From Hyphomicrobium sp. (GTDB taxonomy: Bacteria > Pseudomonadota > Alphaproteobacteria > Rhizobiales > Hyphomicrobiaceae), in contig PERT01000010.1 in the NCBI GenBank assembly GCA_002928955.1, positions 1 to 64,000 of the forward strand: a stretch of DNA of 64,000 nucleotides, in the 5' to 3' direction. Below are positions 1 through 9,013 of the stretch, piece after piece; positions within the stretch are counted from its first letter, which is position 1; each line of letters opens with the position of its first letter. The notes beneath the pieces are model-generated. The model ran no database searches and was not told where the DNA came from. It saw nothing but the letters and a program-made list of their open reading frames with translations. Position numbers and translations under genes: made by a program.

Positions 1-82
1 AGGTTTGCTAGTGTTCCTTAGGCGCCGACATTTGATCTGGAGCGCGTTGCAACGGGAATCAAATGTCGGCGCCGGAACACTA
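1..82. repeat. 82-bp palindromic repeat, copy 1 (family P1)
   Basis: This copy is identical over all 82 bases to positions 35573-35654. It folds as a long hairpin. TAGTGTTCC (9-17) pairs with GGAACACTA (74-82). After a 3-nt bulge, GGCGCCGACATTTGAT (21-36) pairs with ATCAAATGTCGGCGCC (58-73), leaving a loop of about 21 nt. The copy touches the window edge, so the companion palindrome that precedes it in the 35.5 kb array may lie outside. Confidence 0.9.
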
Positions 83-692
83 GCTCGTCAACTCGCGTTG
101 TGGCCGGGCTCGACCCGGCCATCCACTCTCGGAGCATCCAAAGGCTGGATGGCCGGATCAAGTCCGGCCATGGAGTTGAGTGGGCAAACGTCCAGTCTGC
201 AAACGCCTGCGGCGCGCCGGCCGGAAACGGCGAGCGCGTTGGAATGAGTGGGGTGCGGGGCGCGGCGGTGCCGCGGTCTTCCGCAATGAGAGTAAAGGCG
301 CCGCGACGCCCCGCATTGTGCGGCAGGGTTTCTGTCGGCCGGGCGTGGGTAATCACAACCGGCACGCTGACGGCTCGCCTCGCGCGGTCCCGCCGCCGTT
401 AGTGGCCGAACCGCCGGTGTCCGCATCCACGCTCCACGTGCGCGCCCATTACTGGATGCGTCGCCCGAGACTGACCACAGGCGCGAGACGGTCTCGCACC
501 CGTCCCTATGGCCGGGACGAGACAAAAATAGCGCATGGCGCTGAGGACGGGGATAAGTGGAGGCGGCAGGATGCGGTTTCCGCGGCCTCTTGATCGAGAA
601 CAATCGCTGACGCCTCGACATGACGCCACATCGCTGCGCCGTGAGGTGGGAACGGCTCAACGGCTCCAGGACGACAGCTCCAGGACCGCGGA
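83..692. other. Intergenic region downstream of hflX with a REP-like element
   Basis: I see no convincing gene here. The open frames overlap one another on both strands, are rich in Arg, Pro and Ala, and show no domain or ribosome site. Two G+C-rich palindromes lie at 101-121 (TGGCCGGG and CCCGGCCA arms) and 149-171 (ATGGCCGGA and TCCGGCCAT arms). A relative of the second is at 29651-29673. Such ATGGCCGG...CCGGCCAT units are common extragenic palindromes in this group of bacteria. Confidence 0.6.
101..171. repeat. Paired REP-like palindromes (GGCCGG type)
   Basis: There are two short inverted repeats 27 nt apart: 101-121 with a 5-nt loop and 149-171 with a 5-nt loop. The layout, two similar palindromes around a short spacer, is that of a REP doublet. 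A single related unit occurs upstream of queC at 29651-29673. Confidence 0.7.
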
Positions 693-2006
693 CTAACCGA
701 CCACCCCTGCCCGCTTCAACTGGGCGTCGAGCTGGTTGCGTTTTTCGGGGCTGATGCGGATTCTGGTTTCGGTGGCGCCGTCATCGGTGGTTTGGCGCGA
801 GACGATCTCGGCGTTCTCGTAGAGCCAGTGCAAGAGCTTGCCGGCGGACGCCGGAATGACGAGATCGAGGAGCACGTCGGCGGCGCCCAATCTCGCGTCG
901 ATGAGCGCGGACAGCTCGTCGAGCCCCTCACCCGTCACGGCCGAGACCACGGCCGGACGGCGCTCCCTGAAGCGGGCGGCGGAGAGCGCTTCCTGGCGCT
1001 GCTCTGCGCTCAGAAGATCGATCTTGTTCCAGACCTCGAGAATGTGGCTCTCCGCCGACAGCGTATCGATGCCGAGGTCGCGCAGAACCCCCTCGACGTC
1101 GCTCGCCTGCGCGTCGGTCTCGGCGTGGGCGATGTCGCGGACGTGGAGAATGAGATCGGCCTCGATCACTTCTTCGAGCGTGGCGCGGAAGGCGGCCACC
1201 AGCATCGTCGGCAGGTCGGAGATGAAGCCGACAGTGTCGGACAGGATGATGCGGCGGCCGGTCACGAGCTTCAACTCGCGCATGGTGGGATCGAGGGTCG
1301 CGAACACCTGGTCCTTGGCCAGCACGCTGGCGCCGGTGACACAGTTGAACAGCGTCGACTTGCCCGCGTTCGTGTAGCCGACAATGGCGACGATCGGATA
1401 TGGCACTTTGCGGCGTCCGGCGCGGTGCAATTCGCGCGTGCGGACGACCTCGACCAGCTCCTTCTTGATGGCGTCGATGCGGTCCTGCAGCATGCGGCGG
1501 TCGAGCTCGATCTGCGCCTCGCCGGGACCGCCGAGAAATCCCGCGCCACCGCGCTGGCGTTCCAAGTGGGTCCAGGCGCGGACGAGGCGTCCCTTTTGGT
1601 AGGTGAGATGCGCGAGCTCAACCTGCAGCACACCCTCTTTCGTTTTGGCGCGTGAGCCAAAGATCTCCAGAATGAGACCGGTACGGTCGAGCACCTTGCA
1701 CGTCCAGGCCTTCTCCAGGTTGCGCTGCTGCCCGGGCGTAATGGCGTGGTCAACGATGGCCAGGCCGATCTTTTCATCCGCGATGAACTTGCACAGCTCT
1801 TCGACCTTGCCGGAGCCGATCAACGTCGCCGGCCGCGGCTCGCCGATGGGTATGATCAGGCTCTGGATGACGTCGAGATCGATGGCCGCGGCGAGCCCGC
1901 TGGCTTCGGCCAGCCGGTCGGCGGGGGAGTGCGGGGTGCCCACGCCGGCGGGATTTTCCAGGCTGCCCGCCGGGCTGCGCGCTGGTCCGCGCTTGAATAC
2001 CGGCAC
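693..2006 (-). CDS. hflX: GTPase HflX
   Basis: HflX is a ribosome-associated GTPase that splits or rescues stalled 70S ribosomes, notably under heat stress. The product (437 aa from the first GTG) has an N-terminal HflX domain (LIGSGKVEEL, then ELAHLTYQKGRLVR and the glycine-rich GGAGFLGGPGE), a helical linker, and a TRAFAC GTPase domain with P-loop GYTNAGKST, the switch region TLDPT, DTVGF and NKID. It lies 128 bp downstream of hfq in the same direction, the usual arrangement. The start is uncertain. The frame stays open upstream to a TGA inside the end of hfq and encodes a plausible HflX lead (ETRALRERALVLVPV), but contains no ATG, GTG or TTG before the GTG used here. Confidence 0.93.
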   Translation of the reverse strand: MPVFKRGPARSPAGSLENPAGVGTPHSPADRLAEASGLAAAIDLDVIQSLIIPIGEPRPATLIGSGKVEELCKFIADEKIGLAIVDHAITPGQQRNLEKAWTCKVLDRTGLILEIFGSRAKTKEGVLQVELAHLTYQKGRLVRAWTHLERQRGGAGFLGGPGEAQIELDRRMLQDRIDAIKKELVEVVRTRELHRAGRRKVPYPIVAIVGYTNAGKSTLFNCVTGASVLAKDQVFATLDPTMRELKLVTGRRIILSDTVGFISDLPTMLVAAFRATLEEVIEADLILHVRDIAHAETDAQASDVEGVLRDLGIDTLSAESHILEVWNKIDLLSAEQRQEALSAARFRERRPAVVSAVTGEGLDELSALIDARLGAADVLLDLVIPASAGKLLHWLYENAEIVSRQTTDDGATETRIRISPEKRNQLDAQLKRAGVVG

Positions 2007-2134
2007 GAGAACGAGTGCGCGCTCTCGCAGGGCGCGGGTTTCGAGCGGCCTGCGGCGCGGACCCGAGCGAACTGACGGCGTTTCGGCTGGACCGTCGTCC
2101 AGCCCGGTATCGTCGATGTCTTCGATGGCAGCGG

Positions 2135-2389
2135 TTATCCTTGCGCGGGCTCGGCCGGGTCATTGTCCATCAGATGGACCGGCGTGCCGGGCATGATCGT
2201 CGAGATCGCATGCTTATAGACGAGTTGTGAGTGCCCGTCGCGCCTGAGGAGAACGCAGAAGTTGTCGAACCAGGTCACGATGCCCTGGAGCTTGACGCCG
2301 TTGATGAGAAAAATCGTGAGCGGCGTCTTGTTTTTGCGCACGTGGTTGAGAAATGTGTCCTGGAGGCTTTGCGGTTTTTCGACAGCCAT
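2135..2389 (-). CDS. hfq: RNA chaperone Hfq
   Basis: This 84-aa Sm-like protein forms a hexamer that pairs small RNAs with mRNAs. Residues 1-65 match the Hfq core: [19 protein letters not shown], then [14 protein letters not shown] (Sm1) and [10 protein letters not shown] (Sm2, with the YKHA signature). The C-terminal tail is short ([17 protein letters not shown]), as usual in alphaproteobacteria. The open frame extends far upstream, but the chosen ATG gives the family-standard MAVEKPQ start. HflX follows directly; in rhizobia hfq was first described as nrfA, a regulator of nifA expression. About 180 bp separate it from the upstream transaminase gene. Confidence 0.97.
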   Translation of the reverse strand: MAVEKPQSLQDTFLNHVRKNKTPLTIFLINGVKLQGIVTWFDNFCVLLRRDGHSQLVYKHAISTIMPGTPVHLMDNDPAEPAQG

Positions 2390-2567
2390 TGCAAATATCC
2401 GTCTTGGTGCGGGTTGGCGTTTTGTCGTTTTGCAGTTCGCGACAGGCTCACGCGAGACGGGCACGCTGCGATAGCAATCCGCGCAGTTTAAGCAGTCCTC
2501 GGTAAAACAGAAGACAAATGTGTTGCGCCGCGTCAAAAGACGCCGTGTACACACGATTTTCAACCGG

Positions 2568-3431
2568 TCAATGGGATGATCGCTCGGCGATGTGATGAAA
2601 AACCGCCCGCAGTCGGAGTGCAACCGGCCCCGGCCGACCATCTCCGATTGCAGCGCCGTCGATCCGCACAACTGGCATGACGATGTTCGAGGCCGCCGTG
2701 ATGAAGGCCTCCTTAGCTGCGAGCGCCTCGGTGAGTCGGAACGGCCGTTGAGCCAGCTGCATCCGCTCGTGCGCGAGAGCGTCGATGAGCGTCGCCCGCG
2801 TCACGCCGGACAGGATCGCCGAGCTGGCAGGCCGCGTCACCAGTTCGCCCTTGCCGGTGACGATCCACGCATTGCTCGACGCACCCTCGGTCACGAAGCC
2901 GTCGGCATCGATGAGCCAAGCCTCGCGGGCGCCGGAGTCGCGAGCTTCGGTTTTAGCGAGGCAGGCCGGCAGCAACATAACGGTCTTTATATCGCAGCGG
3001 CCCCACCGGATATCGGGAATTGAGACGACGGATATGCCTTCGGCAGCCCGCGCGTCGAGGACAGTCTGGGAGGAAGCGCGAGCGAGGCAGACCACAGTGG
3101 GTTGAAGGCCGGCGGTTGGAAACAGGAAGTCGCGTGGGGCTGCGCCGCGGGAAACCTGCAGGTAGACGGTGCCATGCCGCACGCGGTTGCGGCGGATCAC
3201 CTCGCGCAACACATGCGCCAGCGCAGGCCGCGACATCGGGGGCTGGACGGAGATGGCGGACAGCGACCGGGCAAGGCGATCCATGTGCCGGGTCTCGTCG
3301 ACGAGACGCCCATCGCGAACTTCGATGACTTCGTAGACGGCATCGGCGAATTGAAACCCGCGATCCTCGGCGTGGACCGCGGCTTCCCCGTAAGGACGGT
3401 AGTGACCATTGACGTAGACGATGCGGCTCAT
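2568..3431 (-). CDS. D-amino-acid transaminase (PLP fold type IV)
   Basis: This is a 287-aa class IV aminotransferase, most like D-alanine aminotransferase, which interconverts D-alanine and D-glutamate with 2-oxo acids for peptidoglycan precursor supply. Visible features are the N-terminal [20 protein letters not shown] block, the catalytic lysine in [19 protein letters not shown] for phosphate/cofactor binding, and [11 protein letters not shown] near the C terminus. I chose the ATG that gives MSRIVYVNG over an ATG 11 codons upstream. The next gene upstream on the same strand is ntrX, whose stop lies about 55 bp away. Branched-chain aminotransferase or ADC lyase of the same fold are alternatives, less likely given the spacing of motifs. 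Confidence 0.85.
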   Translation of the reverse strand: MSRIVYVNGHYRPYGEAAVHAEDRGFQFADAVYEVIEVRDGRLVDETRHMDRLARSLSAISVQPPMSRPALAHVLREVIRRNRVRHGTVYLQVSRGAAPRDFLFPTAGLQPTVVCLARASSQTVLDARAAEGISVVSIPDIRWGRCDIKTVMLLPACLAKTEARDSGAREAWLIDADGFVTEGASSNAWIVTGKGELVTRPASSAILSGVTRATLIDALAHERMQLAQRPFRLTEALAAKEAFITAASNIVMPVVRIDGAAIGDGRPGPVALRLRAVFHHIAERSSH

Positions 3432-3485
3432 GGTGGCTCGTGAGTTGCAGCTCAGCCGAAGCAAGTTCGATCGATACCCGCTTCG

Positions 3486-4883
3486 TCAGACTTGGCGGGC
3501 GTCGCCGGTCCGCTGGTCCGATGACACGCCCAGCGCGCGCAGCTTGCGGTGCAGGGCGCTTCGCTCCATGCCGACGAACTCAGCCGTGCGCGAAATGTTG
3601 CCGCCGAAGCGGTTGATCTGGGCCAGCAGATATTCACGCTCGAAGATCTCGCGCGCCTCTCGGAGCGGCAGAGACATCAGGTGCTCGGATCCGCCGTTGA
3701 CCGGCAGCGGCACGTTCGAGCCGATTTCGTCGGGCAGCATGTCGGCGGTGATGACGGTGTTCGGGTCGCCGCCGGCGAGAATCATCAGGCGTTCGATGTT
3801 GTTGCGGAGTTCGCGCACGTTGCCCGGCCAGTCGTGGGCCTGCAGCACGGCGATGGCGTCCTCGCCGATCCGTCGCGGCGACAGGCCTGACGCCTGCGAC
3901 ACTTGGCCGACGAAGAACTGGACCAGGTCAGGAATGTCTTCGCGGCGCTCGGCCAGTCCGGGAACGCGCAGCGGCACCACGTTGAGGCGGTGAAACAGAT
4001 CCTCGCGAAAGCGGGCCTCGGCCATATCCCGCTCCAGGTCGCGGCTGGTCGAGGAGATGATGCGGACGTCCACGGCCACCTTCTGGCTCCCGCCGAGGCG
4101 CAAGAACTTTTGCTCGACCAGAACGCGCAGGACCTTGCCCTGGGTTTCCAGCGGCATGTCGGCCACTTCGTCGATATAGAGCGTCCCAGTATGGGCTTCC
4201 TCCAGCGCGCCGACCTTGCGCGGGCCGCCGGTGCGATCCTCGGTGCCGAACAATTCCTCTTCAACGCGATCGGGCGCCATGGCGGCGGCATTGAGCACGA
4301 CGAACGGCGAATCGGCCCGCGCGGATTTCTGGTGGATGACGCGGGCGGCCAGTTCCTTGCCGGCACCCGATGAGCCTCGGATCAGGATGCGGCTATTGGT
4401 TGGTGCGACGCGCTCGATCTGGGTCTTCAATTGATTGATGGCCGGCGACTTGCCGATCATCTCGGTCGAAACGGTCGAACGCTCGCGCAACTCGCGGACT
4501 TCACGCTTGAGTTGCGAGGCTTCGAGCGCGCGCAGCGTGACGAGCAACAGCCGGTCGGCCTTGAAAGGTTTTTCGATGTAGTCGTAGGCGCCGCGCTTGA
4601 TGGCCGTGACCGCGGTCTCGATGTTGCCGTGCCCTGAAATGATGACGACCGGCAGATCCGGATAGGTGCGCTTGATCACAGTCAGCACTTCGAGACCGTC
4701 GAGCCGGCTCCCCTGCAGCCAGATGTCGAGAATGACCAGATTCGGTCGCCGCTCCTCGATCAACTTCAAGGCCTCGTCGCTGTCACGGGCGAGACGCGTG
4801 CGGTGACCCTCGTCTTCCAGGATGCCGGAGACGAGCTCGCGGATATCGGCTTCGTCGTCGACGATCAGGATATCGGCTGCCAT
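3486..4883 (-). CDS. ntrX: Nitrogen response regulator NtrX
   Basis: NtrX (465 aa) is the response regulator partner of NtrY. It has a receiver domain (IVDDEAD, phospho-acceptor Asp53 in VILDIWL), an AAA+ domain with Walker A GSSGAGKE, and a Fis-type C-terminal helix-turn-helix (NISRTAEFVGMERSALHRKL). The sigma-54 contact loop GAFTGA of canonical bEBPs is replaced by a TEDRTGGPRKVGALE stretch, which is typical of alphaproteobacterial NtrX and argues against classical sigma-54 activation. The start chosen has GAGGAGTGAAGGT just upstream; a TTG nine codons earlier is possible. It follows ntrY with a 27-nt gap, so the two are likely cotranscribed. Confidence 0.96.
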   Translation of the reverse strand: MAADILIVDDEADIRELVSGILEDEGHRTRLARDSDEALKLIEERRPNLVILDIWLQGSRLDGLEVLTVIKRTYPDLPVVIISGHGNIETAVTAIKRGAYDYIEKPFKADRLLLVTLRALEASQLKREVRELRERSTVSTEMIGKSPAINQLKTQIERVAPTNSRILIRGSSGAGKELAARVIHQKSARADSPFVVLNAAAMAPDRVEEELFGTEDRTGGPRKVGALEEAHTGTLYIDEVADMPLETQGKVLRVLVEQKFLRLGGSQKVAVDVRIISSTSRDLERDMAEARFREDLFHRLNVVPLRVPGLAERREDIPDLVQFFVGQVSQASGLSPRRIGEDAIAVLQAHDWPGNVRELRNNIERLMILAGGDPNTVITADMLPDEIGSNVPLPVNGGSEHLMSLPLREAREIFEREYLLAQINRFGGNISRTAEFVGMERSALHRKLRALGVSSDQRTGDARQV

Positions 4884-4910
4884 ACCTTCACTCCTCGATT
4901 GCGTGTTCAA

Positions 4911-7214
4911 TCAACTGCGCGCTGCGACGGCTTTGACCGGCAGCTGGGAAGGGTCGATTTCGTCGGGGCGCTTCGATACTTTATCGGACCTAAGCACGGG
5001 CAGTGTGATGCGAACCAAGGCTCCACGCGTTCGGCCCGGCGCGAGCGGCGCATCTTCGAGCGTCAGCGTGCCGCCGTGCTGCTCGGTAATTTTCTGAACG
5101 ATGGCGAGTCCGAGGCCGGTGCCCTTGTGGCCCTTGGTCGTGACATAGGGCTCAAGAAGGCGCGAGCGATTTTGCTTCGGCAGCCCGACGCCGTTGTCGA
5201 TGACCTCGATGTCGTAGCGGTCCTCGGACACGCGCAGGATCGTTTCGACCTGTCCGCGCCAGGACGGCTCCATGCCGTCGGCGCCGCTCTCGACGGCCTC
5301 GGCGGCATTCTTGACGAGGTTGGTCACAGCCTGCGTGATGAGGCGCCGATCGAACATGCCGATGACCTGAGCCGGGGGCAGGCGCAGCAAGAACTCGATA
5401 TTGGGATGGCTCTCGCGGAACAAGATCACCGGTTCCTGGATGGCGGCCGTCAAGCTGTCACGCTCCATCACAGGCTTCGGCACGCGGGCAAAGGCGGCGA
5501 ACTCGTCGACCATCGTCTTGATATCGCCGACCCGGCGGCTGATGGTGTCGATCAACCCATCGAATTTGTCGCGGTCCTCGCTGATTTGTTTGCCGTATTT
5601 GGAGCGCAGGCGGTCGGTTGAAAGTTGTATGGGGGTCAGCGGATTCTTGATCTCGTGCGCAATGCGCTGGGCGACATCGGCCCAGGCCGAGGTGCGCTGT
5701 GCGCTGACCAGCTCCGTGATGTCGTCGAAGGTCAGGACCAGACCAACGTTGGCATCGTTGCCGCCCTCGTGCGTGAGGCGAACCGCAAACGTACGCTCAT
5801 CCTGGCCGACTATCACCTTGAGTTGACGGGTGCGGTTCCGCTTGAGGCCCCGTTCATCGGATTCCGACAGGATGGCGGCGAATTCGGGCACCGCTTGCGC
5901 CAGAGTTCTATCGATGAGGTCCGTCTCGTTCTTCCCGAGCAGCTGGGCAGCGGCGCGGCTGGCCAGCGTGATCCGACCGTCGCTCTCGATCCCCATCACG
6001 CCTGCCGAGACGCCGGCCAGCACCGCCTCCATGAACCGCCGCCGCTCGACCAGCTGATCGTTGGCGGTCAGAAGCGCGTCGCGCTGATGCTTGATCTCGC
6101 GGGTCATGGTGTTGAAGGTTTGCGAGAGGCGCCGGAGATCTCCCTCGCCGCGCTTTTCCGGAAGTTCGACGCTGAGATTGCCGCGCGACACATTCTGCGC
6201 ACCGGCGATGAGGCGGCGGATGGGGGCGACGAAGCGGCCGGCGAACCACATGCCGCTCCAGATGGCGGCCAGAAGCGCCGTCATCGAGATCATCAGATAC
6301 ATGACGCCATGAACGAGTTTCAAAGGACCGCGGCTGCGGCGCAGGCGATTGTACTCGTCGACGCTCTCTTCGGTGCGCTGCAGGTGGGCCAGGATGTTGG
6401 GGCTGACCGTTCGGGCGACGTAGAGGTATTGCCCGGCAAAACGCTCGAGTTTGGCGACAGCGGCAACGCGGTGCGTGCTGACCGACGTGAGGAATGGGAC
6501 GAGGCCGGCCTCTGCCTGGGCGATCGCCTCGGCGGGCGGGGACCGGAACGGCATCCTGACTTCGTCGGAGGCACTGACCACCGGCTTGCCATCACGGTCG
6601 ATGATGTGTGCGAACGGCAGGTCGCGGAGGCCCGCCTGGGCCAGGAAGAGTTGCTGGAATTCTTTGCCTTGGCCCGAGACCAGGTCGGCAGCGCGATCGA
6701 GATCGCGCGCCATGTTGACGATGTCGGTCCGGATCACCTGCCCGTGCTCGTCGACATAAGCTTGCGCCACCTGGAGCGAGTTCTCGATGATCGCCCGGGT
6801 GCGCGTGGAGAACCAGCCGTCGAGGGAGCGCGAAAAGGTGGTGGTTGCGGCAACCGCGAGCAGCATGGCCGGCAAGGTTGCGATGATCGAGAACATTGCG
6901 ACGATGCGGACGTGCAGCCGCGCGCCTGGTACCTTGTCGCGCCAGGATCGCCATAGCCCGGCGAACTGCCACGAGATGACGCCAATCATGGCTGCGATGA
7001 GGGCGATATTGATGGCGACGAGTGGCCAGACCAATTCGTTGCGGGGAACAATAGGCGTGAGGCCGGTCAGGATGAGATAAGTCGCGAGGGCGGCGACCAG
7101 CGACAGCAGCACAACCACCAGGCCGATCCAGAATGACCGGTCGGTCGGGTCAAGCGTCGGAGCGCCCGCGTTCACCGCAACAGCGTCGTCGGGACTGGGC
7201 ACCGGCTCGGTCAT
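4911..7214 (-). CDS. ntrY: Nitrogen regulation sensor histidine kinase NtrY
   Basis: NtrY (767 aa from this start) is a membrane sensor kinase. Hydrophobic segments are visible near FWIGLVVVLLSLVAALATYL, LVAINIALIAAMIGVI and VRIVAMFSIIATLPAMLLA. A periplasmic region and another membrane helix (LMISMTALLAAIWSGMWF) follow, then a HAMP domain, a PAS domain (RRRFMEAVLAGVSAGVMGI), the H box [14 protein letters not shown], the N box NLVKNAAEAV and the G box TGLGLAIVQKI. The open frame continues upstream to 7394. The ATG at 7214 is preceded by AGAGGACA, and one at 7235 is also possible. The gene precedes ntrX and lies downstream of ntrC with its own upstream space. Confidence 0.95.
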   Translation of the reverse strand: MTEPVPSPDDAVAVNAGAPTLDPTDRSFWIGLVVVLLSLVAALATYLILTGLTPIVPRNELVWPLVAINIALIAAMIGVISWQFAGLWRSWRDKVPGARLHVRIVAMFSIIATLPAMLLAVAATTTFSRSLDGWFSTRTRAIIENSLQVAQAYVDEHGQVIRTDIVNMARDLDRAADLVSGQGKEFQQLFLAQAGLRDLPFAHIIDRDGKPVVSASDEVRMPFRSPPAEAIAQAEAGLVPFLTSVSTHRVAAVAKLERFAGQYLYVARTVSPNILAHLQRTEESVDEYNRLRRSRGPLKLVHGVMYLMISMTALLAAIWSGMWFAGRFVAPIRRLIAGAQNVSRGNLSVELPEKRGEGDLRRLSQTFNTMTREIKHQRDALLTANDQLVERRRFMEAVLAGVSAGVMGIESDGRITLASRAAAQLLGKNETDLIDRTLAQAVPEFAAILSESDERGLKRNRTRQLKVIVGQDERTFAVRLTHEGGNDANVGLVLTFDDITELVSAQRTSAWADVAQRIAHEIKNPLTPIQLSTDRLRSKYGKQISEDRDKFDGLIDTISRRVGDIKTMVDEFAAFARVPKPVMERDSLTAAIQEPVILFRESHPNIEFLLRLPPAQVIGMFDRRLITQAVTNLVKNAAEAVESGADGMEPSWRGQVETILRVSEDRYDIEVIDNGVGLPKQNRSRLLEPYVTTKGHKGTGLGLAIVQKITEQHGGTLTLEDAPLAPGRTRGALVRITLPVLRSDKVSKRPDEIDPSQLPVKAVAARS

Positions 7215-7552
7215 TCCCTGTGTCCTCTGTCGCATCTCGTTGCCGACCCGGCTCTCACGTCGCGCGTTCGAACCGGTATCCAAGGGCACGCCGTTCGTCG
7301 AAATCGAAGCCGGCGATCGGTCCCGCGCGACTAATCGGCAACTCTGACTGGAATGCCTCACGCCCCGTGAATACCGGTGACGCACAGCGACCACAATGAA
7401 GTACTAAACTGTGACATTTTCGCGACAACATCCGTACGGATACGCCCCGATCCGTGACGCGTCAAGGTGGTGCGGAGGTGAAAAAGCCCGCTGGTCCGAG
7501 GGTCGACAGACCTCGATGGCCGTCGACGGACATCTTGCCGCGGCAGCCCCCA
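7215..7552 (-). other. ntrC-ntrY intergenic region
   Basis: About 340 bp separate ntrC from the chosen ntrY start (about 160 bp if ntrY begins at 7394). I see no separate gene. The region probably carries the ntrY promoter, and the hairpin at the ntrC stop codon could uncouple ntrBC from ntrYX transcription. Confidence 0.4.
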
Positions 7553-7564
7553 TCACAGATGGGG
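7547..7564 (-). terminator. Hairpin over the ntrC stop codon
   Basis: CCCCATC and GATGGGG form a 7-bp stem with a 3-nt loop spanning the last codons and stop of ntrC. There is no T-run behind it, so it is a weak candidate for an intrinsic terminator or an mRNA end stabiliser. Confidence 0.3.
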
Positions 7565-8998
7565 TGTGCGGAACACCCTGAGGTCCAGCGCCTTGATCCG
7601 CGACCGCAGGGTGTTGCGGTTGAGCCCAAGCAGTTCGGCGGCACGGATCTGGTTGCCGCGCGTGGCCGCGAGGGCAGCCGACAGCAGCGGAACCTCGACC
7701 TGCCGGATCACGTGGTCATAGAGGCCTGCCGGCGGCAAATTCTTGCCGAACCCGGCGAAGTACTCGGCAAGGTGACGCTCGATAAGTTCACTCAGGTCCT
7801 TGGCGTCTCCTGGCCGCTCGGCGGGCCGGGGGGCAGCCGTATCGGTCATCTCCTGCTCGACCATGGCGGCCGTGATGACCTCGGTCGTGTAAAGCGCCGA
7901 AAGGCGGCGCACGACGTTCTCCAGTTCGCGGACGTTCCCGGGCCAGGACTGTTGCTTCAGCCGCTCGATGGCCGCCACTTCAATCGATTTCTGGCCGAGA
8001 CCGTCGCGATGGGCTGCGCGCAGGAAGTGGCGCACCAGATCTCCGACGTCTTCCAGCCTTTCACGCAGCGGCGGAATGCGCATGGGCACGACATTGAGCC
8101 GGTAGTACAAGTCCTCGCGGAATAGTCCCTGCTGGATCTGCGATTTCAGATCCCGGTGGGTGGCGGCGACGATGCGGACGTTGGTTTTAATCGGTGTGCG
8201 GCCGCCAACCGTGGTGTACTCGCCCTGCTGCAGCACACGCAGAAGACGGGTCTGTGCCTCCAGCGGCATGTCGCCGATTTCGTCGAGAAAGAGCGTGCCG
8301 CCCTCGGCTTGCTCGAAGCGGCCCTGGGTGCGGACCTGAGCGCCGGTGAAGGCCCCCTTCTCATGGCCGAACAACTCGCTTTCGATGAGCTCGCGCGGGA
8401 TGGCCGCCATATTGAGAGCGACGAAGGGTCCGGCGCGGCGCTTGCCGTAATCGTGGAGCACCCGGGCGACGAGCTCTTTGCCCGTGCCGCTTTCGCCCGC
8501 GATCATCACCGTAAGATCGGTTTGGGTGAGGCGCGCGAGAACGCGGTAGATTTCCTGCATGGCCGTCGAGCGGCCGATCAGAGGCAGCTCTTCGCCCTCG
8601 ATCACCTCGGACGGCCGTTGCGGTTTGCGGCCCGGCTGCGCCAAGGCACGACCGACCACGGCCAAGAGCTCGTTGAGATCGAACGGTTTCGGCAAATATT
8701 CGTAGGCGCCCTTTTCGGCTGCCTGCAGTGCCGTCATCAGCGTGTTCTGGGCGCTCATTACGATGATGGGAAGCTCAGGTCGGAGCTTCTTGATGCGCGG
8801 TATCAAATCGAAAGCGTTCTCGTCGGGCATCACAACGTCGGTAATGACGACGTCGCCCTCACCCTGACTGACCCAGCGCCATAGCGTCGCCGCGTTACCG
8901 GTCGCTCGCGGCGCGTAGCCGGCACGCGCCAATGCCTGGTTCAGAACCGTGCGGATGGCGGTGTCATCGTCGGCGATCAAGATTGTGCCCCGGGCCAT
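7553..8998 (-). CDS. ntrC: Nitrogen regulation response regulator NtrC (NR(I))
   Basis: NtrC (481 aa) is the sigma-54-dependent activator of nitrogen-scavenging genes such as glnA and glnK. It has a receiver domain (IADDDTAIR, phospho-acceptor Asp54 in [10 protein letters not shown], Lys in YLPKPFD), an AAA+ domain with Walker A GESGTGKE (about 168-175), an intact GAFTGA loop (about 215-220) and Walker [11 protein letters not shown], and a Fis-type helix-turn-helix near the C terminus ([20 protein letters not shown]). It starts 15 nt after the ntrB stop and is surely in the dusB-ntrB-ntrC operon. The intact GAFTGA contrasts with NtrX in the same window. Confidence 0.97.
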   Translation of the reverse strand: MARGTILIADDDTAIRTVLNQALARAGYAPRATGNAATLWRWVSQGEGDVVITDVVMPDENAFDLIPRIKKLRPELPIIVMSAQNTLMTALQAAEKGAYEYLPKPFDLNELLAVVGRALAQPGRKPQRPSEVIEGEELPLIGRSTAMQEIYRVLARLTQTDLTVMIAGESGTGKELVARVLHDYGKRRAGPFVALNMAAIPRELIESELFGHEKGAFTGAQVRTQGRFEQAEGGTLFLDEIGDMPLEAQTRLLRVLQQGEYTTVGGRTPIKTNVRIVAATHRDLKSQIQQGLFREDLYYRLNVVPMRIPPLRERLEDVGDLVRHFLRAAHRDGLGQKSIEVAAIERLKQQSWPGNVRELENVVRRLSALYTTEVITAAMVEQEMTDTAAPRPAERPGDAKDLSELIERHLAEYFAGFGKNLPPAGLYDHVIRQVEVPLLSAALAATRGNQIRAAELLGLNRNTLRSRIKALDLRVFRTPHL

Positions 8999-9013
8999 GA
9001 TATGTCCTTCGGA

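Noticed and set aside
88-660. Open frames of up to 190 aa on both strands before hflX
   Set aside because: They overlap each other, cover the REP-like palindromes, are Arg/Pro/Ala-rich and have no ribosome site or domain; typical spurious frames of high-G+C DNA.
5625-6956. 443-aa plus-strand frame opposite ntrY
   Set aside because: It is antisense to the full NtrY kinase, whose H, N and G boxes are all present; the plus frame has no recognisable domain.
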